Shown here: in pieces, positions 41,029 to 50,325 of the stretch | Numbering within the stretch: position 1 is the first letter of the stretch | Layout of the letters: each line of letters begins with the position of its first letter | Assembly (NCBI GenBank): GCA_951394045.1 | Contig: OX596000.1 | Span: 124,001-188,000, forward strand | Length of the DNA stretch: 64,000 nucleotides | Direction: 5' to 3' | Source of the DNA: Nitzschia sp. DOCU1 | Lineage: Eukaryota; Bacillariophyta; Bacillariophyceae; Bacillariales; Bacillariaceae | The notes under the pieces: generated by a model | The model's database searches: none | Seen by the model: the letters and a program-made list of their open reading frames with translations, nothing else | Told to the model about the DNA's origin: nothing | Translations under genes and position numbers: made by a program

Positions 41029-44000
41029 TCACAGGAGGATGTGTCTCGGTGACCGTTCATTGCCGTCTCTTCTCGCCTTGAGAGCAGGTGTCCAGACTCC
41101 AATCCAGTCTTCGATCTGATCAAGGTTGGGGTGTGCATTGAGATGGTGTTCCACCGTGGGATAATACATGTGACGATCGCTCGGCATGGTGAGGGGGCGC
41201 CATTCGTATAACTCGGTAAGTTGTGAACGTAATACCATGAGTCGCTTGGCCTTTTGTTCTTCTGCGTCTTTCCCATGGCGTTCCTTGTTTCTCACATCCC
41301 ACAGTTCAAACCAATGCTGGAGGAGTTTGCTTCCAAGTTTCCGGACCCAGGCTAAGCCATCGGCCTCCTTCTTGTCCAAGTGGGTACGGGCACCGTACTC
41401 ACGATGGAGCCGTTGCCAGTGAATGCTCCATCGGGCTCGAAACAAGTGGGACCATCCGATATTGTTTTGGGATTGGATGAGGATGTGGTAATTTGCAGGA
41501 TATTGGTCGTGTTCTATTTCCGGCAGGCCATTGAGCCATCGTGTCAAGCCATCGCGCAGGATGTCTGCTAGAACTGCTGGGTCGGAGGATGTGGTGTTGG
41601 TCGTGGTTATGATGCTTGTCTGGAGTTTTGTTCGCCAGGTGCGGCGAGAGTTGCCGGGGCAAAGAAGAACATGGTCATTGGACTCTGTTAGGTTGTCGCA
41701 ACACGGGCATCCTGCAGGGTAGTGGTGGTTGTTCCGATGGGCAATGTCCCCAGTGGGTGCTATAAGGTGAAGATGCTTGACCAATGTGGTCTGTTGCTTT
41801 TGGTGGTTGCGCAGGATTTGTTTATAGACGGGCCAGTCGACTTGGAGTTGGGTGTCCGGAGTCCAATTGAATAATTTTTCATAGTACTTCATCAGTTTTG
41901 GTATGGTAGCTGCATCACGTATGTGGGTCTTGTAATAACTCGAAATGGATTCCCCTTGAATCTGAAGTTGGGCTTGTGTGGACGGGAGCATTGGGGCGCA
42001 CGGAATTTCTTGGCCATGATCTAGTTGGAATTGACTTGCCTGGTCATCTGCTTCGCAATTGAGTTGCGTGGATAAAGAGAGAGTTGCGCGGGGTCTCGCC
42101 TCATCTTGGTGGCCCTTGACCCAAACCAACTTGCTTGTGGTGTCCGTAAGTCGTGCTCTAGATTGGACAATCATTTCAATAAGGTCCCACTCTGGTGCCA
42201 TTGTTGCATTGGGGACGTGGTACTTCCATTTGCTGTGTTTCTCGATCCGCTTGATGACGCTGGTGCTGTCGATAAGGTGAGAGAATTCGGAGGTGATGGG
42301 ACTACCTGTGTATTGTGCGAGTCGAAATAACAGACGATATATAGCCAGAGCTCCATATCCCTCCGCCCGGAACGATTGTGGACGTGATCCTGGTGCGGGT
42401 CCTCTTCCACGGAACAGTCGAACTCCATTGTGGCTTACACAGACATACCCAAATGTGCCAGACACGGTAATAACAGATCCATCCGTCGCCACCTTGAATT
42501 TGCCTTCGTTCAGGTGTTGTATGATGGTATGGGGATCAAACAGTAACTCGAGATGCGAGAGAAGCTGCGACTCCCAATCGCTTAATGATGCGATCATTTC
42601 GCCGAAGGTCCCTGTGAGAACTACTATTGGTTGCTGCACTGTAACCTGGTAGTTAAGGATTGGCCTGTGATCCTGGCCGGTGTCGATAGCATACACAGGG
42701 TAACCTTGGGCTGCTGTGGTGGGATTGACCAAGTCGATGCACTGGTATCTCCCGGGGGCGGTGGCAGCCAGCGCTTGATACTGTTCCCTATCCCGATGAA
42801 GGTACAGGGTGTCGGTGACAGGATCGTGGACGTAGGTGGATCGACGGCGGCAGATGTCATGCGGGACTATCCATTCGCGGAGGGATTGATGCAGCCTTCC
42901 ATTGGGATCAGAGAACGTGCGGAGGAAATTCCTCCATGACAACCAAGCAGGGGAATATGGACGAGCTTGATTGAACAACTCGGTTGTCATGGTGTGGCGG
43001 TTAGATGTCATTGAGCCATCCATTATGCCTGGTAGAAGTCTAGTGCCTATTGCATCGGCTATATCTGCGATCGTTATCACCTGGAGAAAGCGACGGCAGC
43101 TGTTGATGCGATCCAGAACTCGGTCGGAGTATCCTTGGGAAATAGCCAGTTCCATCAGGTATTTATCGCGTTGGCGTAGCAGTGGTGGAACGATGTCGCT
43201 CTCAGGTGGGAGGTGGATGCTGGCATGGATGGACGCAAGAAATTCGGTCACCGAGTTGATCCATGCCGCAGGATGACAGGGTGTGGCTTTGGATGGATTT
43301 GTCCACAGAAAGTCGGATGTGCCGACATAGGCTTGTGCCCAACTTAACGCTATGCGTAGCAGACGACCCGGCTGGCCAGATGGAGAGCGGAGATGTTTCA
43401 CAGCCATTAGAATTTGAAGTAATCCTTGTTCGATATATAATCGTCTGAAGCCTGCGCCTCCAAAGTGGAGTGGTGCATACCGAATAGCCAGATGCATGTG
43501 GCTATTGAACCCGCTGTTGCGGACTATAACTTGCATGAAGCGGTTTTGAATGTCGTCGCAGTCGGCGGCCCGAAGGCAGGTAATCGGAAATGGATAGGTC
43601 ATGGACGGTAGATACATACTGACATAGTAGGTCCGGGCTTCGCTGACTGTCAGGACATTGCAAGTGATGATGTTGGCTTCCTTATCACTTTTCTGCTGTA
43701 GATGTTTCTTTTGCGTTGCCATGCGATTGGCAGGATTCACGTGGCATCCTAAGGTTTTGTGGGACTCGTAGTTAGATTTTTGCCTGACTTGGGATGGAAT
43801 TAGCCCGTTGAATAATGTGATAGGTGGGGCAGTGCGTCCCGCCTTCAAGAATGGTGTACCATCATTACGCCACTCGCTCTGGATGAGATGAAACGAACAC
43901 TTCGAGATTTCCAAGGCACCCCCTGAGGACCACAATAAATTATTCCACGTCTGGGCGTCGTGTCGCATGCGCTCGCAGAGCTCATCTGCGCTAGGTTGAA

Positions 44001-46806
44001 CGTCGGCACAAAAATCATTTACTCGCTGAGTGCAGTCGTCCACAAATCCTACCATATGAATGGTAAGCGCATTCTTCCCGTTGTGAGACACGAACGTGGC
44101 GCCATTGGTAACAGATGCAAATGCGTCGAATAATACAGAGCAGATGAAGCACCAAATCTGCGGTGAATTTCCGGAACCTTGACCCGTGCCATGAATCGGA
44201 AAGGCATGGCAGTGCTGATACCACCCCGACGATATACCTAGGCTGGTTTTCAATTTGAATTTGGCCTCCTGCAGGGTATTGGCATTGACCAGTACCACGT
44301 GCCTTGCCATGCCCATCCGACGACTTGCAATGGACGCGATAGCGGCAAGGATCCTGTCATAACAAGATGTGGCGTCCAGATCAAAATTTATACCGGATTT
44401 CATGGACGTCATGTAGATGTCGTTTTGAAGAACTTCCAGGAAGACTGGTTCATGTGCAGACCGCCCTGCGCGGCTGCCGTAGAGACCGTCATTCAGCAAC
44501 GCGTTATCTTCCGCATGGTGCATGGATTGCCTCCATTTCACCGCTAGTAATAAATTGTAATCTGCTTCATAGAGGTGGATCACGCGAAGTCGGTGGATTT
44601 TCGGGTCACCAGCGTCTTTCAGCAACATGACGTTCACTACGGCTGTCCAGCGGTCATAGTGGTATCCGAATTTCAAGGCGTATTGCAATAATGCCACATG
44701 CGCTTTGATTAAAAATTCCTGACCTGCTTCCACTTCTGCTGCTCGTGGATTGTCTGGAGATAGCCCATGATGGCGTACCAAAGCATGGTAGTGTCCGAGA
44801 TGAATACCACTGGGGGAGGTTGAGGTGGTTTCTGGCCAGTGCTTGATTTTTCCCACGAAGTCTTCGGTAGTGATGGTTGCCGGTAGCTGGGTGGCTGTCT
44901 TTTTGCGCAGGTGATTTATGAACAGCTGTGTCGTTGCATCCAAATCAGAGGCATCAAACTCGCCTGCCAGAATAAGGTCAGCTGCGGGGCCGTCGCCATT
45001 GTACGGAAGTTGGGTGGCGATCCCTTGTGCTGTCAGTGGAGTTCCGGCGGCTTGACCAAAATGGGCACGGTTGCGATCCAGGAGCAGTCGTTCAATTTCT
45101 TCGGGGGCGCGTTCTGTGCGCCAGTGGGCCGCAGACGGCGGGCACTGTTTCGGGTCGACGTTGGGATCGATTGGGACGCGCAGGCTAGAGATGCCACCAG
45201 CTGAGCCGTCCCGTCGTCGGATAGCTTGAAGTTTTTGATACGTCCGGTGGATCGCTTCGGCTTGTTTCAATCGCTGGACAATTCTGGCTTTTCCGTGCTC
45301 CTCCATATGGGCATACATTTTGGCTTTGTCGTCAAGATATTGTTCGCGAAGAAGTGAGGCCTGGTGCCGTGCATTGCGGAGTTGACGGAGCGCTGCTTGA
45401 TAACCTGCCCGGGCGTGGGCCAAATCCGGCGGAAGGTCGGCCGGTAGATACGTGTGTTTCTGTTGCCAATCCAGGATGACCGCATCATAATTCACATGGG
45501 GGTTGCGGAATTTGGACACAATCAATTTCGTGTATCGAATGGTTGCCCATGCTTCAGCGAAGAGGGGGCTCCATGGTGTACGGTATCCTCGTTTGGCTTT
45601 CTTGGCGGCGTGTTTGGCGGCACGTTCCATGTCATGATCCAGACTTTCTGCGAGGCGGTGGTCAGGTGTCTCTAAATCAATCAAGCGTTGAAGGCGTTCC
45701 TGAAAATTGTGGGAATCGAGTTCCTTGATTTTGGCTGTGATATAAGTCGGGATAGCTCCAGGAGTGCGCGAATTAAAATCTCGTTTGGAAAATGGAACGA
45801 TTGGCGACGGTTTATTCCCGAACAAGCGTTGGGTCTCAAAGTCGACAAAGAATCCACGGTGGTCACTGGTGAGGCGGTATCCGATAGGATCGTAGCCAGC
45901 TGCTTGTACGGCTGGAAGCAAGTCAGGTGAAATGAGTGCATAATCAATGCGTTTGTGCCCTGACTGATGCGTGTTCGGGACTGTGGATGTTCCCAGGCGT
46001 GCGCTGAATAGATCGGCAAGCCCACACTCGGAAGCGATTTGCGCCATGCCTGAATTGGCACTGTCAATTTCCTCATTGAAATCTCCCACCAGGATAATGC
46101 GATCTCCATTTTGCTGTTGTTGGTGAATAAATTGCTGCAAGTCCCGAATGAAGGCGTTCCGGGGATTAATCCGGGCCAGATCACCCTGAGTGGCGTTCTC
46201 TTCCGTGAGGTGACTCACTTGCTGGCTAGCGGCCGTATTTACCCCAGTGGCTGTAGTCTGGCATACTTGGTATGCCGCAATCACGTTGACCGTGGTTTCG
46301 TTGGCGCCAAGCAGCCGGGTGGAAACCCATCTCCCCATGCGGTCCTTGGAGGTATCTTGCACGATACCAGATGTATCGTGCACAACGAGCATTCCCGTGC
46401 CTCCTGGTTTATACGTGCGTGTGGTTTTCCTGGAGCTGGTGCCCGTAACAAAGCGGTGGTGGTCGAAGAATCTGCCATTTATCTCTCGTAACTTCTCCCT
46501 AACGATGTGGCGGTTCACGTCATGGTTGAGTTCTGTAAAGCAGGAAATATCCGCATGAATTGATGAGATGGCCTCACACGTGGCTGGCCAATTCCCTCCT
46601 TCTTTATCCCATTTGATCCCATTGAGATTCTGACAATATAACCGTGTGACTGAGCTCGGTTTTTCTTCCTGCAAAATGTCGCCTATAAACTCGTTATTTT
46701 CATAATCAAGTTGAATCATCTCATCCTCGTGCTCGTAATAATCGTCCTCGTCGTCATCGCTTCCATGGGCTGGATGGGCATCGGGCGTTGTCCAAGACGC
46801 TATCAT
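41029..46806 (-). CDS. LINE ORF2: endonuclease, reverse transcriptase, RNase H
   Basis: 1925 residues. The APE-type endonuclease (about 53-325) shows CQNLNGIKW, FTELNHD (Glu92), GDFNEEID (241-248), RIDYALIS and SDHRGFF (His316). The reverse transcriptase (about 700-1010) shows FDLDATSCYDRI, GTGQGSGNSPQIWCF and FVDD (921-924) in place of YxDD. RNase H (about 1437-1600) has Asp1442 (ATDGS), Glu1482 (AEGYG), Asp1513 (LIDS), WVKGHQDE and Asp1587 (EADDQAS). A zinc-knuckle-like CPCC-x8-H-x4-C lies at about 1700-1716. The enzyme nicks target DNA and copies the element's RNA in place. All catalytic residues I checked are present. It starts at ATGA, overlapping the ORF1 stop. Confidence 0.9.
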   Translation of the reverse strand: MIASWTTPDAHPAHGSDDDEDDYYEHEDEMIQLDYENNEFIGDILQEEKPSSVTRLYCQNLNGIKWDKEGGNWPATCEAISSIHADISCFTELNHDVNRHIVREKLREINGRFFDHHRFVTGTSSRKTTRTYKPGGTGMLVVHDTSGIVQDTSKDRMGRWVSTRLLGANETTVNVIAAYQVCQTTATGVNTAASQQVSHLTEENATQGDLARINPRNAFIRDLQQFIHQQQQNGDRIILVGDFNEEIDSANSGMAQIASECGLADLFSARLGTSTVPNTHQSGHKRIDYALISPDLLPAVQAAGYDPIGYRLTSDHRGFFVDFETQRLFGNKPSPIVPFSKRDFNSRTPGAIPTYITAKIKELDSHNFQERLQRLIDLETPDHRLAESLDHDMERAAKHAAKKAKRGYRTPWSPLFAEAWATIRYTKLIVSKFRNPHVNYDAVILDWQQKHTYLPADLPPDLAHARAGYQAALRQLRNARHQASLLREQYLDDKAKMYAHMEEHGKARIVQRLKQAEAIHRTYQKLQAIRRRDGSAGGISSLRVPIDPNVDPKQCPPSAAHWRTERAPEEIERLLLDRNRAHFGQAAGTPLTAQGIATQLPYNGDGPAADLILAGEFDASDLDATTQLFINHLRKKTATQLPATITTEDFVGKIKHWPETTSTSPSGIHLGHYHALVRHHGLSPDNPRAAEVEAGQEFLIKAHVALLQYALKFGYHYDRWTAVVNVMLLKDAGDPKIHRLRVIHLYEADYNLLLAVKWRQSMHHAEDNALLNDGLYGSRAGRSAHEPVFLEVLQNDIYMTSMKSGINFDLDATSCYDRILAAIASIASRRMGMARHVVLVNANTLQEAKFKLKTSLGISSGWYQHCHAFPIHGTGQGSGNSPQIWCFICSVLFDAFASVTNGATFVSHNGKNALTIHMVGFVDDCTQRVNDFCADVQPSADELCERMRHDAQTWNNLLWSSGGALEISKCSFHLIQSEWRNDGTPFLKAGRTAPPITLFNGLIPSQVRQKSNYESHKTLGCHVNPANRMATQKKHLQQKSDKEANIITCNVLTVSEARTYYVSMYLPSMTYPFPITCLRAADCDDIQNRFMQVIVRNSGFNSHMHLAIRYAPLHFGGAGFRRLYIEQGLLQILMAVKHLRSPSGQPGRLLRIALSWAQAYVGTSDFLWTNPSKATPCHPAAWINSVTEFLASIHASIHLPPESDIVPPLLRQRDKYLMELAISQGYSDRVLDRINSCRRFLQVITIADIADAIGTRLLPGIMDGSMTSNRHTMTTELFNQARPYSPAWLSWRNFLRTFSDPNGRLHQSLREWIVPHDICRRRSTYVHDPVTDTLYLHRDREQYQALAATAPGRYQCIDLVNPTTAAQGYPVYAIDTGQDHRPILNYQVTVQQPIVVLTGTFGEMIASLSDWESQLLSHLELLFDPHTIIQHLNEGKFKVATDGSVITVSGTFGYVCVSHNGVRLFRGRGPAPGSRPQSFRAEGYGALAIYRLLFRLAQYTGSPITSEFSHLIDSTSVIKRIEKHSKWKYHVPNATMAPEWDLIEMIVQSRARLTDTTSKLVWVKGHQDEARPRATLSLSTQLNCEADDQASQFQLDHGQEIPCAPMLPSTQAQLQIQGESISSYYKTHIRDAATIPKLMKYYEKLFNWTPDTQLQVDWPVYKQILRNHQKQQTTLVKHLHLIAPTGDIAHRNNHHYPAGCPCCDNLTESNDHVLLCPGNSRRTWRTKLQTSIITTTNTTSSDPAVLADILRDGLTRWLNGLPEIEHDQYPANYHILIQSQNNIGWSHLFRARWSIHWQRLHREYGARTHLDKKEADGLAWVRKLGSKLLQHWFELWDVRNKERHGKDAEEQKAKRLMVLRSQLTELYEWRPLTMPSDRHMYYPTVEHHLNAHPNLDQIEDWIGVWTPALKARRDGNERSPRHILL

Positions 46807-48521
46807 TCTTGCATCGGCTGGTCGGCGTGACCAGCGACGGACGAGGTTAGTTCGGCTTCGTCAGGCTCTGTCGTTTTCGACCGTTTCGGGGTAGATGGAT
46901 TAAGTTCCAAGTTGGTTTGCTGGATTTGCAACATTTGTTGGACCATGAGATGCATCCGTTCCGTTTGGGCTGTTTGCGCTTGGATCGTGGCAGTAAGTGC
47001 CGCCACTTGGGCCTGATTCGCAGCAGTAATTGCTGTTAACTGGGCCTGGAATTCTTGGCGGTCTTGATCTCGCGCTGCATTGGAAGCGGCAAGAGATTGG
47101 AGAAGAGCATTGTGTTCGACAGACGAGGATGAGCTATGGCCGCCGTGGCGTCCGCCATATCTACCACCGCTTCCGCTGGAGCTGCGGCCGGCCACTGACC
47201 GGTATGAACGGGGTGTTTCGAGCGTGACAGTTGAAGCTGGAGATGGGCTATTGTTTGTGCGATGAACCGAGGGAGGGTGGCTCGTGGAATAAGCTTCGGT
47301 GATGCTTGGACCAAACATTTCGCCCTCACCTAAATCTTGATCAGATTCTACTGTAACCACGGACATTGCGTTGGTAAATGCGGTGGCATACGAGTCTTCG
47401 TCTCCGTCTTCGGCATCGTCGCCGGTCGCTGCCGAAATAATCGCCGCCACTGGGTGGGTATCGGGAATGGAAGCTAATGCATGAGGGCCAAGCAAAGTCA
47501 TCAGATAAGTCCAGTGGGCTCCAAGCCATGTGCGGGTCTTGTAGAAGTGACGTTCTTCAACTAGCACTTTCCATTCTCCGCGGTCCTGTCGGTGGAAGGA
47601 GGGAATAACATGCATCACTCCAGGGCGATCCTTAATGGCAGGCCATAGTTCTTGCATGGCTTCCTCAGTGAGGCCCTCTATCTTGATAACCCAGGTGGTG
47701 GCTAGAGTGCGGTTCTGGCGCTGGATGGCCTTGAGAAAGGCGTCCGGCTGGCGGCGTTTGTATGCGTATGGGACGAAGGGCATGGTTTTGCGGAACGGTC
47801 CGCTCTTCAACAATTTCGCGAGCTGTTTTGCGTCACTGCGAGCACATTGGATTTCGTATGCCGATGTCTGGTGGAAGGCGTGGGATTTTTGACCCGATTT
47901 AATTCTCGCAGTCACTACTTCAAAGGTAGGAATGTCGTTGGTGAATGATGCAAGATCGGCTTGAAGCTGAAGTTTGGCGGTGTGGCGGTGCATATGTTTC
48001 ACATTGTAGCCTTGAAGGAAGCCAATATGGGCAATGTCCCAGATTTCAGGTGCGAAGTGATGAGCGTTGACATACGCGCCGGCGGATTTAATGGCTTGGA
48101 ATACTGCATAATGCTGCTTGATAGTGGATAAGGAGACCCGTGACACCAACTTGTGGACGCAGTACCACCTTTCTAGTTCGCGTTCACGCGCCGAGGGGGC
48201 TGCGTGAAATTGGAATTTGGATGCGAGAATAGTCTCAACCGTAGTCTCAGCCGCCACGAGTTCCCTGTTCGTCTGATCGAGGATGACAATGTCTTCATGG
48301 AAGTGCTGCATAATCGTCATCAGCATGTCCGCATGTAGCTTTTTCGCCTTGGTACGATCCGTTACGCGTTCGAAACACCAATTCACGCAGATTTCCATCA
48401 TTTTTCGCTCGTTCTTCTCGCTACCGCCAGAGGCAACGGTGGTGGCTTCGTCATCAGCCATAGCATTAGAGCTAGATCGGGCAGGAGGGACGCCAGTCAC
48501 TCTGGAGGGATCAATCACCAT
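46803..48521 (-). CDS. LINE ORF1, presumed RNA-binding protein
   Basis: 572 residues from the ATG at 48521; a second candidate start (MADDEATT) lies 20 codons on. No zinc knuckle is visible. The middle is basic and helical; a segment with GLTEEAMQELWPAIKDR and WKVLVEERHFYK could be RRM-like. The C-terminal part is Ser/Gly-rich and then Gln/Ala-rich with coiled-coil character (ALTATIQAQTAQTERMHLMV). ORF1 proteins of LINEs coat the RNA; that role is inferred from position. The reading frame stays open upstream through the leader into the truncated plastid gene, giving an 899-codon fused frame to ATG 49502. The stop TGA overlaps the ORF2 start as ATGA. Confidence 0.75.
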   Translation of the reverse strand: MVIDPSRVTGVPPARSSSNAMADDEATTVASGGSEKNERKMMEICVNWCFERVTDRTKAKKLHADMLMTIMQHFHEDIVILDQTNRELVAAETTVETILASKFQFHAAPSARERELERWYCVHKLVSRVSLSTIKQHYAVFQAIKSAGAYVNAHHFAPEIWDIAHIGFLQGYNVKHMHRHTAKLQLQADLASFTNDIPTFEVVTARIKSGQKSHAFHQTSAYEIQCARSDAKQLAKLLKSGPFRKTMPFVPYAYKRRQPDAFLKAIQRQNRTLATTWVIKIEGLTEEAMQELWPAIKDRPGVMHVIPSFHRQDRGEWKVLVEERHFYKTRTWLGAHWTYLMTLLGPHALASIPDTHPVAAIISAATGDDAEDGDEDSYATAFTNAMSVVTVESDQDLGEGEMFGPSITEAYSTSHPPSVHRTNNSPSPASTVTLETPRSYRSVAGRSSSGSGGRYGGRHGGHSSSSSVEHNALLQSLAASNAARDQDRQEFQAQLTAITAANQAQVAALTATIQAQTAQTERMHLMVQQMLQIQQTNLELNPSTPKRSKTTEPDEAELTSSVAGHADQPMQE

Positions 48522-48653
48522 GGTCAGAAACGGCCGCAGAGGGAGGGAGCGAGCAGCAAAGCTACGTAGAAGCTGTGTAAAAATCCTACTAGGAATTTTG
48601 GACAATGTTTTAGTAATAAACCGCGCTGCGCGATTCGCTCTACTGAAAATTGT

Positions 48654-49502
48654 GGGTTCCGCACAATACAACCACGAATACGCCGCACAATCTGGCGTGA
48701 CGGTAATTCGAATCAACGACTTGACCAAGACAAAGGCTGCAATGAGACGAGTCGTCAAGGCGGCGTTGTCGATATCGCGTCGCACGGCATATCGATACAC
48801 TGTACTAAACATGGCCGCTTGAATCGCACTGGCAATCAAATCCCATTCCCATTGCGCATACGTTGTATAAGTAAAGTCTCGAAAGACCAAATAATCAAAG
48901 GCTGTCACAGGCAAGACAAACAGTGTTCCAATAATGGCTCCTACCACAGCGGTTTGTGCATACACCAACAACCCCAATAGTGTTTCATATCCTTTGGGAG
49001 CTACATCTTGTACTTTTTGTTGCCACTGAGTGGGAGCCGCTTGTTGCCAATCTGGAACTCGTGCCTGACTTTGCTGCTGCTGTTGTTGACGCCTCAGCAG
49101 CATGTATCGATATTCTTCCGTGGTCAAATCGGCAAATTCATTAAAGCGGACCCTCTCTCCGGTTTGTTGAGCATATCGCTCCATTCGTAAAAAGTTTTCG
49201 GCAAAAATGGGCAGCCGTTCTTCATCAAATGTCTTGTCGTAAGCTCGGCACCAATCCATGTAAGCTTGTCGTACTCGATTGGCTTCGACTGCTGAGGCTT
49301 GTCTACTGTAATCCCTGGGGTCTGGGGGTCCACCGCCTGCTCCCATGCTGCTACCCCGAAATTCATCTCCAGTTTGAGCGGCCTGGATGGATCGGGATCG
49401 ACTGCTAGTTGATGTAATGGATCTCAAGGGAGTAATGGGGGCGGTTTGAAAGGCACCGGTCAACCCAAAGAGCGTCAAGGTTGTCACGGAAACGACTTTC
49501 AT
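48654..49502 (-). pseudogene. Truncated duplicate of the plastid I29-like membrane protein gene, fused in frame to LINE ORF1
   Basis: Codons 1-283 match the intact copy at 36458-37450 with an identical protein sequence; the few base differences seen are silent. At CAEP the gene ends and the LINE leader follows without a stop, so the frame runs on for 616 more codons. The presequence, I29-like domain and three of about four membrane segments are kept, the last segment and tail are lost. The duplicated promoter is intact. If transcribed it would yield a chimeric protein and place the LINE under a host promoter. As a plastid gene it is probably non-functional. Confidence 0.75.
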
Positions 49503-49850
49503 TTTCTTCGTTTCAGGGAATGAAATTAAACACCAGGGAAATCAAAAGAACGACGGAAAAAAGGTCAAGGGCTCAAGGGGGTTTGCAAACTGACTGCTCC
49601 CGGCAGTAGTAGTCTCTCTAACTCGTAGTAGTTGATGCCTTGCGAATGGATTGAATTCCTCTATCTTTTTCAAAAACGGTGCTGCAATCGCAATATGGTG
49701 ATGACAGCAACCACATCACCTCTCGTGCTTCTCGTCGGCAGGCCCAATCATCGTGTCGTTGGGGAGACAGTCTCCAATCAGCGAAGCGACAATGGTGGAC
49801 GACTTAACGTTACGACGGGGATGCGACCTAACGGGTCGTTGCCGGGTTAA

Positions 49851-49864
49851 AACTGACGTCAGTT
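49851..49864. promoter_or_regulatory. AACTGACGTCAGTT palindrome (copy B)
   Basis: Duplicate of the site at 37799-37812, at the same distance upstream of the truncated gene copy. Its retention simply reflects the recent duplication. Confidence 0.35.
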
Positions 49865-50020
49865 GTCGGCATCGTCTGCTCCTCCGTCCTCAACTGTAGG
49901 GCAGCATGACAGACATCTCGTAATCGATGACATTGGGCTTATTTCGTGTGGTGTCTCAATGGAACTATGCGTCCTTCTCCAGCTTCCAGTTTTATTTATT
50001 GGAAAGTGGTGGCGAAGATG

Positions 50021-50142
50021 CCTTTTCTGCATAGAGATAAAAATCCTAAACAAAGTGAAAAATAGCCTTCGTTGCATTAACCCCAGGGATCGCAGATGTC
50101 ACAGGAGGATGTGTCTCGGTGACCGTTCATTGCCGTCTCTTC
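50021..50142 (-). mobile_element. Isolated 120 bp LINE 3' end
   Basis: It matches 40953-41072, the 3' end of the full-length LINE including the last codons of ORF2, with one substitution and a 2 bp indel. It is preceded by the same CCTTTTCT. It looks like a strongly 5'-truncated insertion or the second half of a recombination event. It lies 183 bp upstream of the LRR gene start. Confidence 0.75.
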
Positions 50143-50325
50143 ATTTTGTTTGTGAGAGTTTGCCGTTGCTGTTGCTGGAACGGTCCTCTTGGCTATCGCT
50201 TTCTTGGTGTCTTGCTGCTGCTGTCGAGGACGATCATTTGCCCTCCTGAATCATAGTAAAAGCCCTATTCGGCGTTTGAGTGACCCTGGGGCGGCCTTTT
50301 CTTGTGACGCACAATACAAACCAGT

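Larger units (their letters stand above)
40953..48653 (-). mobile_element. Full-length non-LTR retrotransposon (LINE) with APE endonuclease, RT and RNase H
   Basis: The element reads right to left: leader (48653-48522), ORF1 (48521-46803), ORF2 (46806-41029) and a short 3' region to about 40953. Both ORFs are open, so the copy may be young. The 5' junction at 48653 enters codon 284 of a copy of the plastid gene; the 3' junction meets tandem unit 2. The two flanks do not belong to the same gene half and no target-site duplication can be matched, so the element has been rearranged since insertion. No LTRs were seen. The EN-RT-RNase H order fits the I/L1-like groups; the clade is not assigned. 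Confidence 0.85.

Noticed and set aside
43200..46500. Many 60-170 codon frames within the LINE on the opposite strand or other frames
   Set aside because: All overlap the continuous 1925-codon ORF2 and have no independent support.
48654..49502. Second functional copy of the plastid gene
   Set aside because: It lacks the last membrane segment and C-terminus and runs into the LINE.
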